DNA of 64,000 bases. Source: Paenibacillus rigui (GTDB lineage: Bacteria; Bacillota; Bacilli; Paenibacillales; NBRC-103111). Under the pieces are notes generated by a model. That model saw nothing but the letters and a program-made list of their open reading frames with translations, made no database searches and was not told the origin of the DNA. The DNA lies in NCBI RefSeq assembly GCF_002234615.1, contig NZ_NMQW01000017.1, positions 62,001-126,000 of the forward strand, in the 5' to 3' direction. Shown in pieces: positions 44,743-53,553 of this stretch; within the stretch, counting starts at the first letter, position 1; each line of letters begins with the position of its first letter. The position numbers and the translations under genes were made by a program.

Positions 44743-44833
44743 ACCACGCCAGAATTTATAAGCTTCCGAGTCATCGGAGGTATAGCTTTCGTTATCCGTC
44801 TATTGCACGACCGGCGGAGAGAAAGGCTTCCGA

Positions 44834-44876
44834 TAAAAAACTGACAGCAAGCGCTCAAAATCGAGACGCTGCTGCC
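44834..44876 (-). terminator. Probable terminator of glyQS
   Basis: On the minus strand CAGCAGCG.CTCG pairs with GAGCGCTTGCTG with small mismatches, followed by TTTTTTA. It starts about 12 bases after the stop codon. Confidence 0.7.
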
Positions 44877-44887
44877 AGCCAATTTTA

Positions 44888-46270
44888 TTAAAACTGAATA
44901 TTTTGCTCGATAAATGCTTTCAATTCGCTGATCGGCATCCGTGTTTGCTCCATCGTATCGCGGTGGCGTACCGTCACCTGACCATCCTGCTCCGAATCAA
45001 AGTCATACGTGATACAGAACGGTGTACCGATCTCGTCATGACGACGATATCTTTTACCGATCGATCCGGTATCATCATAATCCACCATGAAATATTGGGA
45101 CAAATCCTGGAAGATTTGCTGCGCACCTTCAGAAAGCTTCTTCGATAACGGGAAGATCGCCGCTTTAATAGGGGCAAGCGCCGGATGGAAATGAAGCACT
45201 GTTCGGCTGTCATCGCCCTCTAGCTGCTGTTCCTCATAGGCATCGATCAGGAACGCCAGCGTAACGCGGTCCGCACCCAGAGAAGGCTCAATGCAGTAAG
45301 GAATGTAGCGCTCATTCGATTCTTGATCAATGTAATTGAAGTCCTCGCCTGAATGCTCCATGTGCTGCTTCAAGTCATAATCCGTACGATCCGCGATACC
45401 CCACAGTTCACCCCAACCAAACGGGAATTTGAACTCGATATCCGTCGTCGCATTACTGTAGTGGGACAGCTCGTCATCCGAATGATCGCGCAGACGGATA
45501 TTCGCTTCCTTCAGTCCAAGCGTCTTCAACCATTCGAAGCAGAAGCTTCTCCAATATTCGAACCACTGCAGATCCTCACCCGGCTTACAGAAAAATTCAA
45601 GCTCCATTTGTTCGAACTCCCGCGTACGGAATGTGAAGTTACCAGGAGTAATTTCGTTCCGGAAGCTTTTGCCGATTTGTCCGATACCGAAAGGCAGCTT
45701 CTTTCTCATCGTCCGCTGCACGTTTTTGAAGTTAACAAAAATGCCTTGTGCTGTTTCCGGACGCATGTAGACAACGTTAGCGCTCGACTCGGTTACGCCT
45801 TGGAAAGTCTTGAACATCAGATTGAACTGACGGATATCCGTATAATCGAACGCTCCGCAATCCGGGCAAACGATGTGGTGTTCTTTCATTAAATCCATCA
45901 TTTGATCGAACGTCATACCATCGACAACGATCTCGATTCCTTTTTCACCGAGCGCATTCTCGATAATTTTATCGGCACGGTGACGCGCCTTACATTGCTT
46001 GCAGTCCACCATCGGGTCGTTAAAATTACCAACGTGGCCGGAAGCGACCCACGCTTGCGGATTCATCAATATGGCTGCATCCAAACCTACATTGTATGGG
46101 GATTGCTGTACGAACTTTTTCCACCATGCGCGCTTAATGTTGTTTTTCAATTCTACGCCCAAAGGACCGTAATCCCATGTATTCGCCAAACCGCCGTAAA
46201 TTTCAGAGCCCGGGAAAATAAAGCCGCGGTGCTTTGCTAGTGCTACAACCTGATCCATTGTTACTGTCAT
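44888..46270 (-). CDS. glyQS: Glycyl-tRNA synthetase (alpha2 type)
   Basis: A 460-residue class II homodimeric glycyl-tRNA synthetase. Motif 2 is [21 protein letters not shown], preceded by the GlyRS-type zinc-like Cys pairs CKQCKARH and CPDCGAFD, and motif 3 is [10 protein letters not shown]. The ATG at 46270 has AAGGAGAG 8 bases upstream. It follows mtnN by only 23 bases, so it lacks the T-box leader that controls glyQS in B. subtilis and appears to share transcription with mtnN. Confidence 0.96.
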   Translation of the reverse strand: MTVTMDQVVALAKHRGFIFPGSEIYGGLANTWDYGPLGVELKNNIKRAWWKKFVQQSPYNVGLDAAILMNPQAWVASGHVGNFNDPMVDCKQCKARHRADKIIENALGEKGIEIVVDGMTFDQMMDLMKEHHIVCPDCGAFDYTDIRQFNLMFKTFQGVTESSANVVYMRPETAQGIFVNFKNVQRTMRKKLPFGIGQIGKSFRNEITPGNFTFRTREFEQMELEFFCKPGEDLQWFEYWRSFCFEWLKTLGLKEANIRLRDHSDDELSHYSNATTDIEFKFPFGWGELWGIADRTDYDLKQHMEHSGEDFNYIDQESNERYIPYCIEPSLGADRVTLAFLIDAYEEQQLEGDDSRTVLHFHPALAPIKAAIFPLSKKLSEGAQQIFQDLSQYFMVDYDDTGSIGKRYRRHDEIGTPFCITYDFDSEQDGQVTVRHRDTMEQTRMPISELKAFIEQNIQF

Positions 46271-46293
46271 TGTTCTTTCTCTCCTTCTTCAAT

Positions 46294-46992
46294 CTACAGA
46301 TGCTTCAGCATATAGTCTACGATGCGATATGAATTTTCAGAGGCTTGAACGGTGAATTCCGCAAAATTCACATGTGCCGAGCCATCGGCCTTGTCGGACA
46401 TCGAACGAATAATGACGTGCGGGATAGCGTTCATTACACTCACTTGTGCCACGGCCGCCCCTTCCATCTCCGTACAGGCCCCTTGCAGCTCATGGTACAG
46501 CGTCGCTACCGTTTCACGGCTTGCAATGAACTGGTCACCGGACAGGACTCTGCCAACCTTCACTCGCCCATCAAACAGCTCCCGGCTTGCCTGCGCGGCC
46601 AGCTCTCGCAACGACTCATCGGCCACGAACAACGAGGTTTCTTCGTAAGGAATTGTGCCTCGCGGAAAACCAAGCGCCGTCACGTCCATGTCGTGCTGCA
46701 GGCTCTCAGATGATACGACGATATCTCCGACATTCAGCTCTGGATCTACCGCGCCGGCAACGCCTGTAAAAATAATCGCTTCCACCCCGAAGGTGTCGAT
46801 CAATATTTGCGTCGTGACCGCAGCATTTACTTTACCCACACCCGACTTACAAAGTACAAGGGATTTCCCATGCAGCGTCCCCTCGGTGAATTGGATCTTT
46901 GCCTTCTCCGTCACACGGACATCCTGCATGTGTTGTTGAAACTGCTCTATCTCTTCCTTCATAGCGCCAATGACGCCAATTTTACCGAACAA
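46294..46992 (-). CDS. mtnN: 5'-methylthioadenosine/S-adenosylhomocysteine nucleosidase
   Basis: A 232-residue enzyme that cleaves MTA and SAH to adenine and the ribosyl thio-product, recycling methionine and removing a methylation inhibitor. Signatures are IGVIGAMKEEIEQF at the start, with the catalytic Glu, VSGVAGAV-type GVAGAVDPEL, and MEGAAVAQV and SDKADGSA near the end. The start is TTG 46992 with GGAGGAG 7-8 bases upstream. It lies between ccpA and glyQS in the same direction. Confidence 0.94.
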   Translation of the reverse strand: MFGKIGVIGAMKEEIEQFQQHMQDVRVTEKAKIQFTEGTLHGKSLVLCKSGVGKVNAAVTTQILIDTFGVEAIIFTGVAGAVDPELNVGDIVVSSESLQHDMDVTALGFPRGTIPYEETSLFVADESLRELAAQASRELFDGRVKVGRVLSGDQFIASRETVATLYHELQGACTEMEGAAVAQVSVMNAIPHVIIRSMSDKADGSAHVNFAEFTVQASENSYRIVDYMLKHL

Positions 46993-47023
46993 ATTGTACT
47001 CCTCCTAAACTAGCATGGCTAAC

Positions 47024-47052
47024 AAAAGAAAGAGGCTCATGAACGATGAGCC
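47024..47052 (-). terminator. Probable terminator of ccpA
   Basis: On the minus strand GGCTCAT pairs with ATGAGCC around CGTTC, then TCTTTCTTTTG. The stem includes the ccpA stop codon. Confidence 0.6.
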
Positions 47053-48059
47053 ACCGATTGTCTATGAATGACCTCATGCGGTAAAACCACCTGCATCAAT
47101 TCTGAAGCTTCTTTCGTTTCTTTATTCATCAGCTTGGTCAAGAGCCTCATGGATACCGCTCCGATATCATACATCGGCATAGCAACCGTTGTAAGCTGCG
47201 GGCGCACCATGGATGCCATACGAATGTTGTCCACGCTAATGACTGAAATATCATCCGGTACTTTTAGTCCATTATCCTGCAGTGTATGTATGGCGCCGAT
47301 AGCCATCTCATCGGTTGCAGCGAATATCGCTGTTGGGCGATCACTTAGCTCGAGGAAATGCTTGGTCACTTCCAAGCCGGACTCATATCTATAGTTACCG
47401 ATACGAACATACTCTTCGCGGATAGGCAGGCCTGCCGCTTCCATCGCTTTCTTGTAGCCCTGGTAACGTGCAAAACCGTTTGCCGGATCCTGCAGCGTCC
47501 CGGAAATCATCGCTATTTGGCGATGGCCGTTCTGAATCAGCAAGGATACTGCGTCAAAGGCTGCCTTCTCATGATCGATGTCCACGGATGCAACCGTATT
47601 GTTCTCATCTGTAGTTGCACAAAGCACGATCGGTACGGAGGAGGTTTTGAATGCTTGCAAATGCTCTTCTGTCACGGCGCCGCCCATAAACAGCAGTCCG
47701 TCCACCTGCTTCTCAAGCAGCGTATTGATAACACGGATTTCTTTCTCTTTCTTCTTATCCGCATTACATAAAATAATGTTGTAATGATACATGTTGGCAA
47801 TATCTTCAATACCACGTGCCACTTCAGAGAAAATGGAGTTCGATATATCCGGTATAACCACGCCAACGGTTGTCGTCTTCTTGCTGGCTAGCCCTCTGGC
47901 AACCGCATTTGGCCGGTAGCCAAGACGTTCAATGGCTTCGAATACTTTCTTGCGTGTCTGGGGTTTCACATTCGGATTATTGTTGACAACCCGTGAAACG
48001 GTTGCCATGGAAACGCCTGCTTCTCTGGCTACATCATAAATGGTTACAGTCACGGTCAT
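47037..48059 (-). CDS. ccpA: Catabolite control protein A
   Basis: A 340-residue LacI-family regulator that, with Ser-phosphorylated HPr or Crh, binds cre sites. The HTH ([21 protein letters not shown]) is followed by [20 protein letters not shown], nearly identical in pattern to B. subtilis CcpA, and a periplasmic-binding-like domain. GTG 48053 matches the B. subtilis N-terminus and has a better-spaced GGAGAG than ATG 48059; I list the ATG as the outer limit. Likely targets in this window are acsA and acuA. Confidence 0.96.
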   Translation of the reverse strand: MTVTVTIYDVAREAGVSMATVSRVVNNNPNVKPQTRKKVFEAIERLGYRPNAVARGLASKKTTTVGVVIPDISNSIFSEVARGIEDIANMYHYNIILCNADKKKEKEIRVINTLLEKQVDGLLFMGGAVTEEHLQAFKTSSVPIVLCATTDENNTVASVDIDHEKAAFDAVSLLIQNGHRQIAMISGTLQDPANGFARYQGYKKAMEAAGLPIREEYVRIGNYRYESGLEVTKHFLELSDRPTAIFAATDEMAIGAIHTLQDNGLKVPDDISVISVDNIRMASMVRPQLTTVAMPMYDIGAVSMRLLTKLMNKETKEASELMQVVLPHEVIHRQSVAHRS

Positions 48060-48112
48060 TCTCTCCAATATATTAAAATGTATAATGCTGCGATCATAAG
48101 CTATTAAGCCTT

Positions 48113-48141
48113 ATCATACGACAAAATACGGCTTTGCGCAA
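48113..48141 (-). promoter_or_regulatory. Sigma-A-type promoter of ccpA
   Basis: Minus-strand TTGCGC (48141-48136), a 17-base spacer and TATGAT (48118-48113). Confidence 0.65.
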
Positions 48142-48182
48142 TGAATTCGGCATGTTCTTACATGTATAGTATCAAAAAATGC

Positions 48183-48215
48183 AAAAAAAGCCAACTGCAA
48201 CGCAGAAGGCTTTTC
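48183..48215 (-). terminator. Intrinsic terminator of the zinc-ribbon gene
   Basis: On the minus strand AAAGCC.CTGC pairs with GCAG.GGCTTT, with a TT/TT internal loop, followed by a T run. Confidence 0.75.
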
Positions 48216-48229
48216 AAAGATTCGATCCG

Positions 48230-48724
48230 TCAAGCTAAATCATTGACCGATACCGAGTGCTTGGCCACTTGCTCCAACCGTTTGCGGACATCCGCAATCC
48301 ATGGCTCATCCTTCAGGGATTGAGCCAGCAGCAAAAGGTCCAGCAGCTCGTTAATCCGATCCTCAACGATTTTCTCCACAGGAGCGGAGGCGTATTGTTT
48401 CTCCGTCACTCTTTTCATCAAGCAAGCAATTTCACTGATGTGATGGAAGGAAAGCTGCTGCTTCTCGGGCAAGCTGCCCAGCTGTCCGATAATGCCTGTT
48501 AGCTCCGGCTTCACCTCTGCGAACACTTCGCTCCTTTGACAGGAATCACAAGAAAAGATCGGTACATTCTCTATTTCTACTTTGTTCTGATAGATGACAG
48601 TCCGCAGTCTGATACTCATCGAGCTGCCACACTTGCAATGCTTCTGCAACCGAAACCACTCCTTCTTTCCATACAACCCTAACCTCATATCTTCTCGTAT
48701 CAAATATTCTATCTTGGGAGGCAT
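48230..48724 (-). CDS. Hypothetical protein with Cys4 zinc-ribbon motif
   Basis: A 164-residue protein that I do not recognise. The N-terminal part has HCKCGSS (Cys30, Cys32) and SCDSCQ (Cys59, Cys62), a likely zinc ribbon like that of YgiT-type proteins. The rest is helical and rich in charged residues, with several amphipathic segments (VEKIVEDRINELLDLLLLAQ). It begins 18 bases after the vanZ-like gene, so the two are probably one operon. An antitoxin role, as for YgiT, is not supported because no toxin gene is next to it. Confidence 0.72.
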   Translation of the reverse strand: MPPKIEYLIREDMRLGLYGKKEWFRLQKHCKCGSSMSIRLRTVIYQNKVEIENVPIFSCDSCQRSEVFAEVKPELTGIIGQLGSLPEKQQLSFHHISEIACLMKRVTEKQYASAPVEKIVEDRINELLDLLLLAQSLKDEPWIADVRKRLEQVAKHSVSVNDLA

Positions 48725-48742
48725 TTTCCTGCTGATCCGAGG

Positions 48743-49156
48743 CTAGTAATATTTAACACAGTGACCGCGTTCAAGCCATCTGCGGAGGGGAGGGAAAGTC
48801 AGCAGTAGCATAGCAAGTGCGGCTCCAATGGCATCGTTGCGCAAGTCCATCAGATCAGGCGTACGGCCTGGAACAAAGGACTGATGATACTCATCTGTCA
48901 GCCCATACAGGACACAGAGCAGAATGACAATTAGCTTCCGCCTCCACGTCAGACGCTTACTTGACAGCGCCCAGGCAAAGGTGAGAGCAAGAACAAAATA
49001 GGCAATAAAATGACCCCAGTCAAAATCCTTCATGGAAGGAAACCACTGATGCACAATGCTCAGCCACCCGTCCATATCGGATCCCGTTTGCGCGGACAAA
49101 TAATAGATGACCCCCATCCAGACAACGACGGGAAGCCAATGAATGATGAATTTCAT
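48743..49156 (-). CDS. VanZ family membrane protein
   Basis: A 137-residue membrane protein with about four helices. The VanZ-family signature YGLTDEYHQSFVPGR, then DLMDLRNDAIGA, is intact. VanZ itself lowers susceptibility to teicoplanin, but most homologues have no known role. The ATG at 49156 follows GGGGCGATGGA. It ends 18 bases before the zinc-ribbon gene. Confidence 0.86.
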   Translation of the reverse strand: MKFIIHWLPVVVWMGVIYYLSAQTGSDMDGWLSIVHQWFPSMKDFDWGHFIAYFVLALTFAWALSSKRLTWRRKLIVILLCVLYGLTDEYHQSFVPGRTPDLMDLRNDAIGAALAMLLLTFPPLRRWLERGHCVKYY

Positions 49157-49191
49157 TCCATCGCCCCTAACGACTTCAATGCTTCTTCAAA

Positions 49192-49725
49192 TTATTTTGA
49201 CGTAAATTCAGCCAGCACCCTAACGAATTCTTTCGTAAAAGCCGGCAAATCGGGAGGTCTGCGCCCGGAGACAATATTTCTGTCCACAACAACCTCCTGG
49301 TCTACCCAAATCGCTCCTGCATTTTCCAGATCATCTTTAATCCCCGGTGTGGATGTCATCGTATAGCCTGCACAGATTTTAGCGCTTGCCAGTACCCATC
49401 CCGCATGACATATATGAGCAATAGGCTTCTTCGCCTCATGAAATTCCCTGGTTAGACGAAGGACATCCGCATAGCGGCGCAGCTTGTCCGGTGCCCAGCC
49501 CCCCGGCACGTACAACCCGATATAATCCTCCGATTTGACTTCCTCCACGCTGTATTCCGTTGTCAAAGGCACACCGTATTTCCCGTGATACACTGTGTTG
49601 GCTTTAGGACCTGCCAAATGAACTTCAGCACCCGATTCACGTAACCGCAAAACAGGATACCACATTTCCAAATCTTCAAATTCCTCATCAACGAAAGCAA
49701 GCACTTTGCAGCCTTTTAATTCCAT
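49192..49725 (-). CDS. PfpI/DJ-1 family protein (type 1 glutamine amidotransferase-like)
   Basis: A 177-residue DJ-1/PfpI-fold protein. The nucleophile Cys and its neighbour His lie in AHICHAGWVL near residue 103, with the acidic partner near the start (FVDEEFEDLEMWYP). The family includes intracellular proteases and deglycases such as B. subtilis YfkM and YraA. The frame runs upstream to 49947 over ptsI, but the ATG at 49725 has GGAGGA 8 bases upstream. The activity is not decided by the sequence. Confidence 0.87.
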   Translation of the reverse strand: MELKGCKVLAFVDEEFEDLEMWYPVLRLRESGAEVHLAGPKANTVYHGKYGVPLTTEYSVEEVKSEDYIGLYVPGGWAPDKLRRYADVLRLTREFHEAKKPIAHICHAGWVLASAKICAGYTMTSTPGIKDDLENAGAIWVDQEVVVDRNIVSGRRPPDLPAFTKEFVRVLAEFTSK

Positions 49726-49760
49726 TGTAACTTCCTCCATCCCATATTCTCTCTTTATCG

Positions 49761-51491
49761 TTATGTCAGAACATCCTGATGCGAATGATGATTCAGCACT
49801 TCCAATACAGCCGTACCGCTCGTGCAGCGAAGCAGCTCGTCCCAAATCGCGGCACTTTCCTTGTACCGGCTTTGCAGCAAGCTGTTCTTTACACGCAATA
49901 TCGATTGCACTGACATGCTCAGCTCCGTAATTCCAAGCCCCAGCCAAATCGGCAGCGCCCGGATATCCCCGGCCATTTCACCGCAAACACTGACATGAAT
50001 GCCGTTCGCCTGCGCTGCTGTAGCCGTTGTTTTAAGCATACGCAGCACCGCTGGATGGAACGGGTCATACAAATGAGCCACAGTTTCATTCATACGGTCT
50101 ACAGCCAATATATATTGTACGAGGTCATTGGTACCGATACTAAAGAAATCAACCTCTGCAGCCAACAGATCGGCAATGATTACAGCCGCAGGTACTTCAA
50201 TCATAATCCCGACTTCAATATTAGCCTTAAACGGGATTTTTTCAGCCCGAAGCTCCTGCTTGGCTGCTTCCAACACCTCATTGGCTTTGTGCAGCTCCTC
50301 CAACGAAGAAATCATCGGATATAATATTTGAATATTACCGTAATGGCTTGCTCTTAGAATCGCTCGCAGCTGTGTTTTGAACAAATCCGTTCGATCGAGT
50401 GAGATCCGAATGGCACGGTACCCTAAAGAAGGATTTTCTTCCTCAGGGAGGGCAATGTAATCAAGCGCCTTTTCTCCGCCGATATCCAGGGTCCGAATCA
50501 CGACCCGTTTGCCTCCAAGCTTTTCGGCGACCTGCCGGTATACCGAAAACTGCTCTTCCTCCGGAGGCAGGCTGTCCCGGTCCATGTAAATGAATTCCGT
50601 ACGGAACAGGCCGACCCCGGAGGCGCCGTTCCTCAGCACTTGATCCAGCTCTTTCACAGAGCTGATATTCGCTGCCAGCTGGAACACAACCCCGTCTTGT
50701 GTTTGGGTCGGAACCGGAGCAAGCGTCTGGAGCTTGTCGTGCATTTTTTGCCAGATCGTTTTACGAATTTTATATTGTTCAATTACCTCATCGGTGGGGT
50801 TGATAAACACATGTCCTTCATCGCCGTCGATAATCAAGAAGTCCCCGTTTTGAATAGGTGTACCCTGCTTTCCTTCCACTCCCAGAACGTAAGGAACCCC
50901 CATAGCTCGTGCCATAATTGCGACATGGGATGTTTTGCCCCCCAGATTCGTGACAATCCCAAGCGCCTGGTTAATATCCAGATGAACCATTTGCGAAGGA
51001 GACAGCTCTTTGGCGACTAAAATGTATGGCTGGTCTTTGGGCGGCAAGGTTTCTTCCAATGCCCCAAGCAGATGCTTAAGCAGCCGATTGCCGACATCCT
51101 TAATATCCAGGGCACGTTCCTTCATATATTGATCATCGAGCAGATCGAACATATTGACGAACTTCTCAATCGCTTCCTTGACCGCAACCTCAGCCGCCTT
51201 ATACTGACGCTGCATAATTCCCTGAACTTCATTCATGAAGATCGGATCTTCCAAAATCGCTAAGTGTGCATCGAATATGGAGGTTTGTTCTTCTCCGAGT
51301 ACTGTAACGAATTCCTGCTTAATGTTCTCGATTTCATCCTTGGAGGAGCGAATGCCATCGTAAAGTCTTTCGAATTCAAAGGCTAAATCCGTGACATCTA
51401 TCAGCTTCTCCGGAAAGTCCCATTCCCACGTAGGTATAACGAAGGCCTTGCCCATGGCAATGCCAGATGAAGCACCGATTCCCTCAACCAA
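49761..51491 (-). CDS. ptsI: Phosphoenolpyruvate-protein phosphotransferase (PTS enzyme I)
   Basis: It starts the PTS cascade by moving phosphate from PEP to HPr. The 576-residue protein has the phospho-His in GGKTSHVAIMARAMG near 189 and the catalytic Cys near 503 in SVCGEMAGD. The start is TTG 51491, which lies inside the last codons of ptsG with GGAGGG 7 bases upstream, so the genes overlap by 8 bases. The ptsH gene that normally sits between ptsG and ptsI is absent. Confidence 0.96.
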   Translation of the reverse strand: MVEGIGASSGIAMGKAFVIPTWEWDFPEKLIDVTDLAFEFERLYDGIRSSKDEIENIKQEFVTVLGEEQTSIFDAHLAILEDPIFMNEVQGIMQRQYKAAEVAVKEAIEKFVNMFDLLDDQYMKERALDIKDVGNRLLKHLLGALEETLPPKDQPYILVAKELSPSQMVHLDINQALGIVTNLGGKTSHVAIMARAMGVPYVLGVEGKQGTPIQNGDFLIIDGDEGHVFINPTDEVIEQYKIRKTIWQKMHDKLQTLAPVPTQTQDGVVFQLAANISSVKELDQVLRNGASGVGLFRTEFIYMDRDSLPPEEEQFSVYRQVAEKLGGKRVVIRTLDIGGEKALDYIALPEEENPSLGYRAIRISLDRTDLFKTQLRAILRASHYGNIQILYPMISSLEELHKANEVLEAAKQELRAEKIPFKANIEVGIMIEVPAAVIIADLLAAEVDFFSIGTNDLVQYILAVDRMNETVAHLYDPFHPAVLRMLKTTATAAQANGIHVSVCGEMAGDIRALPIWLGLGITELSMSVQSILRVKNSLLQSRYKESAAIWDELLRCTSGTAVLEVLNHHSHQDVLT

Positions 51492-53379
51492 AAGCGTTCC
51501 CTCCCCCTGTGGCCGCTTCGCTTTTCATCACAACGGACATGACGGATGCCTGTCCTTTTTTCACCGATTTGTACGGTGCGAAGCTCCACGATTTCACTTT
51601 ATCCATATTCGTGATGATCATAGGTGTAGCCAGCGATTTACAGTTGTTCTTCACTTTTTGCAGATTAAAGCGAACCAGCAGTTGCCCTACCTCCACATAA
51701 TCGCCTTCCTTGACCGCTGCGGTAAACCATTTCCCTTGAAGCTGGGCCGTATCGATCCCGATATGAAGTAGAACCTCCAGGCCTTCGTCTGTCTGGATAC
51801 CTACAGCATGAAGGGTAGGATACAAGATGATGATTTTCCCGGCTACCGGTGCGACCAGTTCTCCCTTGTCAGGCATAAACGCAACACCATTGCCTACGAG
51901 CTTTCCTGCAAAAATTTTGTCAGGCACCTCTTCCAAAGGAATCATACGTCCCTGCATTGGGGAATGAAAGGACACCTGCTGTACGTCTTTCATTATCACC
52001 TTCTTGATCTCTTCCCTAATCAGCTCTGAGTAGGTTCCGAACACAACCTGGACATTACCGCCGCCCAAACTGATGACCCCTGCCGCCCCCAAATGTTTGA
52101 GCGAAGCGACATCCATCAATTTGTCGTTCTGCAATGTCAGGCGAAGACGTGTAATGCACGCCTCCAGGTTCTTAATATTTTCCTTGCCGCCCAGCGCCTG
52201 TAAAATTAACGGGGAGCGGTACGGGATATCACCTGCCCATTCTTCAAGCTGTGATCCTTCTTCTCTGCCAGGCGTAGGAATCCTGAATCGGCGGATCGCC
52301 CAGCTAAACAAAAAGTAATACACAAAACCGTAAGCCAAGCCTAGAGGAATAAGCATCCAGCCGTTGTGGGATAAATGATAGTTAATAACGTAATCGATAG
52401 CCCCGGCAGAATACGAAAAACCGTGATGAATATTTAACGCATAGGCTAACCACATCGATAGGCCGGACAAAATAGCATGCACAATAAACAAGTACGGCGC
52501 TACAAAAAGAAAAGCGAATTCGATCGGCTCGGTTACCCCGGTTAGAAAAGAAGCCAAGGCTGCCGTCAAAAACGTAGCACGTATTTTGGGCTTCAAATCT
52601 TCCCTCGCCTCTTGAATAATAGCCAGAGCGATAGCAGGCAGAGCAAACATCATGATCGGATACAAGCCGGCCATATAGGAGCCCGCACTCGGATCGCCAG
52701 CGAAATAACGCGGCAAATCACCGAACAGTACTTCCCCGCTCGGCTTCTGGTAAGCTCCCAGCTGAAACCAGAAGAAATTATTAAAGACATGATGAAGGCC
52801 TGAAGGCACCAACAGCCGGTGAATAACCCCATACAGAAACGTACCGAATCCGCCCAGCCCGATGATTGCAGTCGAGAGCGTTTCCATGAATCGCTCCAGA
52901 AAAGGCCCTATTTCAATAATAATTGCACTGAGCACAAAAATGGACAAGCCCATCAGCAAAGGAACCATCCGCGGGCCGCCAAAAAATTGAATGTACTCCG
53001 GTAGCTGAATATGCTTTACCCGATGATACAGGATTGCCGCAATAAGCCCGATCAAGATCCCGCCAGGTACGCCAAGATGGAATGCATCACCTAAATAATG
53101 CTTTGTTGCCTGTATAAACATTAAATGACCAATCAACGCGGACATTCCTGCAATACCGGAGCTTTCCGTTAAGCCCAGCGCGACGCCAACAGCAAATATC
53201 ATGGGCAAATACGTAAAAATGGTATTCCCGCAAAACAAAAGTATGTCCCCAAAGTGGGACATATGTACATCTTGCCACGGCAGTGCTGCAAGTCTCAGTA
53301 GTATGGCGGCAACAGGTATCGTCATGGTCGGAAGCATTAACGACCGGCCTAACTGCTGCAAATTTCCCATCCAGTTCAA
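51484..53379 (-). CDS. ptsG: PTS glucose transporter EIICBA
   Basis: A 631-residue fused transporter for glucose uptake with phosphorylation. Order: membrane EIIC (to about residue 390), EIIB with the phospho-Cys in LEACITRLRL near 408, and EIIA with the phospho-His in HIGIDTAQL near 539. The start is TTG 53379 with GGGGAG 8 bases upstream. It overlaps ptsI. The promoter is so close that the leader is about 20 bases, too short for the GlcT antiterminator/terminator that governs ptsG in B. subtilis. Substrate specificity is inferred from the subfamily. Confidence 0.93.
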   Translation of the reverse strand: MNWMGNLQQLGRSLMLPTMTIPVAAILLRLAALPWQDVHMSHFGDILLFCGNTIFTYLPMIFAVGVALGLTESSGIAGMSALIGHLMFIQATKHYLGDAFHLGVPGGILIGLIAAILYHRVKHIQLPEYIQFFGGPRMVPLLMGLSIFVLSAIIIEIGPFLERFMETLSTAIIGLGGFGTFLYGVIHRLLVPSGLHHVFNNFFWFQLGAYQKPSGEVLFGDLPRYFAGDPSAGSYMAGLYPIMMFALPAIALAIIQEAREDLKPKIRATFLTAALASFLTGVTEPIEFAFLFVAPYLFIVHAILSGLSMWLAYALNIHHGFSYSAGAIDYVINYHLSHNGWMLIPLGLAYGFVYYFLFSWAIRRFRIPTPGREEGSQLEEWAGDIPYRSPLILQALGGKENIKNLEACITRLRLTLQNDKLMDVASLKHLGAAGVISLGGGNVQVVFGTYSELIREEIKKVIMKDVQQVSFHSPMQGRMIPLEEVPDKIFAGKLVGNGVAFMPDKGELVAPVAGKIIILYPTLHAVGIQTDEGLEVLLHIGIDTAQLQGKWFTAAVKEGDYVEVGQLLVRFNLQKVKNNCKSLATPMIITNMDKVKSWSFAPYKSVKKGQASVMSVVMKSEAATGGGNAFG

Positions 53380-53406
53380 ACCAACCGCTCCCCCCTTTCT
53401 TATTCG

Positions 53407-53435
53407 ATGGTAAGGCCAATCTTACATTTTGTCAA
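53407..53435 (-). promoter_or_regulatory. Promoter of ptsG-ptsI
   Basis: Minus-strand TTGACA (53435-53430), a 17-base spacer and TACCAT (53412-53407). Confidence 0.7.
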
Positions 53436-53507
53436 ACGTCTCAAATAAGCCCGCCACGTTCAGAATGCCCTGTGTTCTGTTCCATATAACCTTCATCGGC
53501 GGCAGCA

Positions 53508-53538
53508 CAAAAGGATAGCGAGCCTGACGGCTCGCTAT
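53508..53538 (-). terminator. Intrinsic terminator of the repeat-protein gene
   Basis: ATAGCGAGCC (53515-53524) and GGCTCGCTAT (53529-53538) form a perfect 10-bp stem with a 4-base loop; the minus strand continues CCTTTTG. Confidence 0.75.
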
Positions 53539-53553
53539 ATGAAAGACATTGAA

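Noticed and set aside
48230-48724. YgiT-like antitoxin of a toxin-antitoxin pair
   Set aside because: There is a Cys4 motif but no HTH and no adjacent toxin; the neighbour is a VanZ membrane protein.
53380-53550. GlcT-type antiterminator before ptsG
   Set aside because: The only strong hairpin (53515-53538) lies upstream of the ptsG promoter and belongs to the end of the repeat-protein gene.
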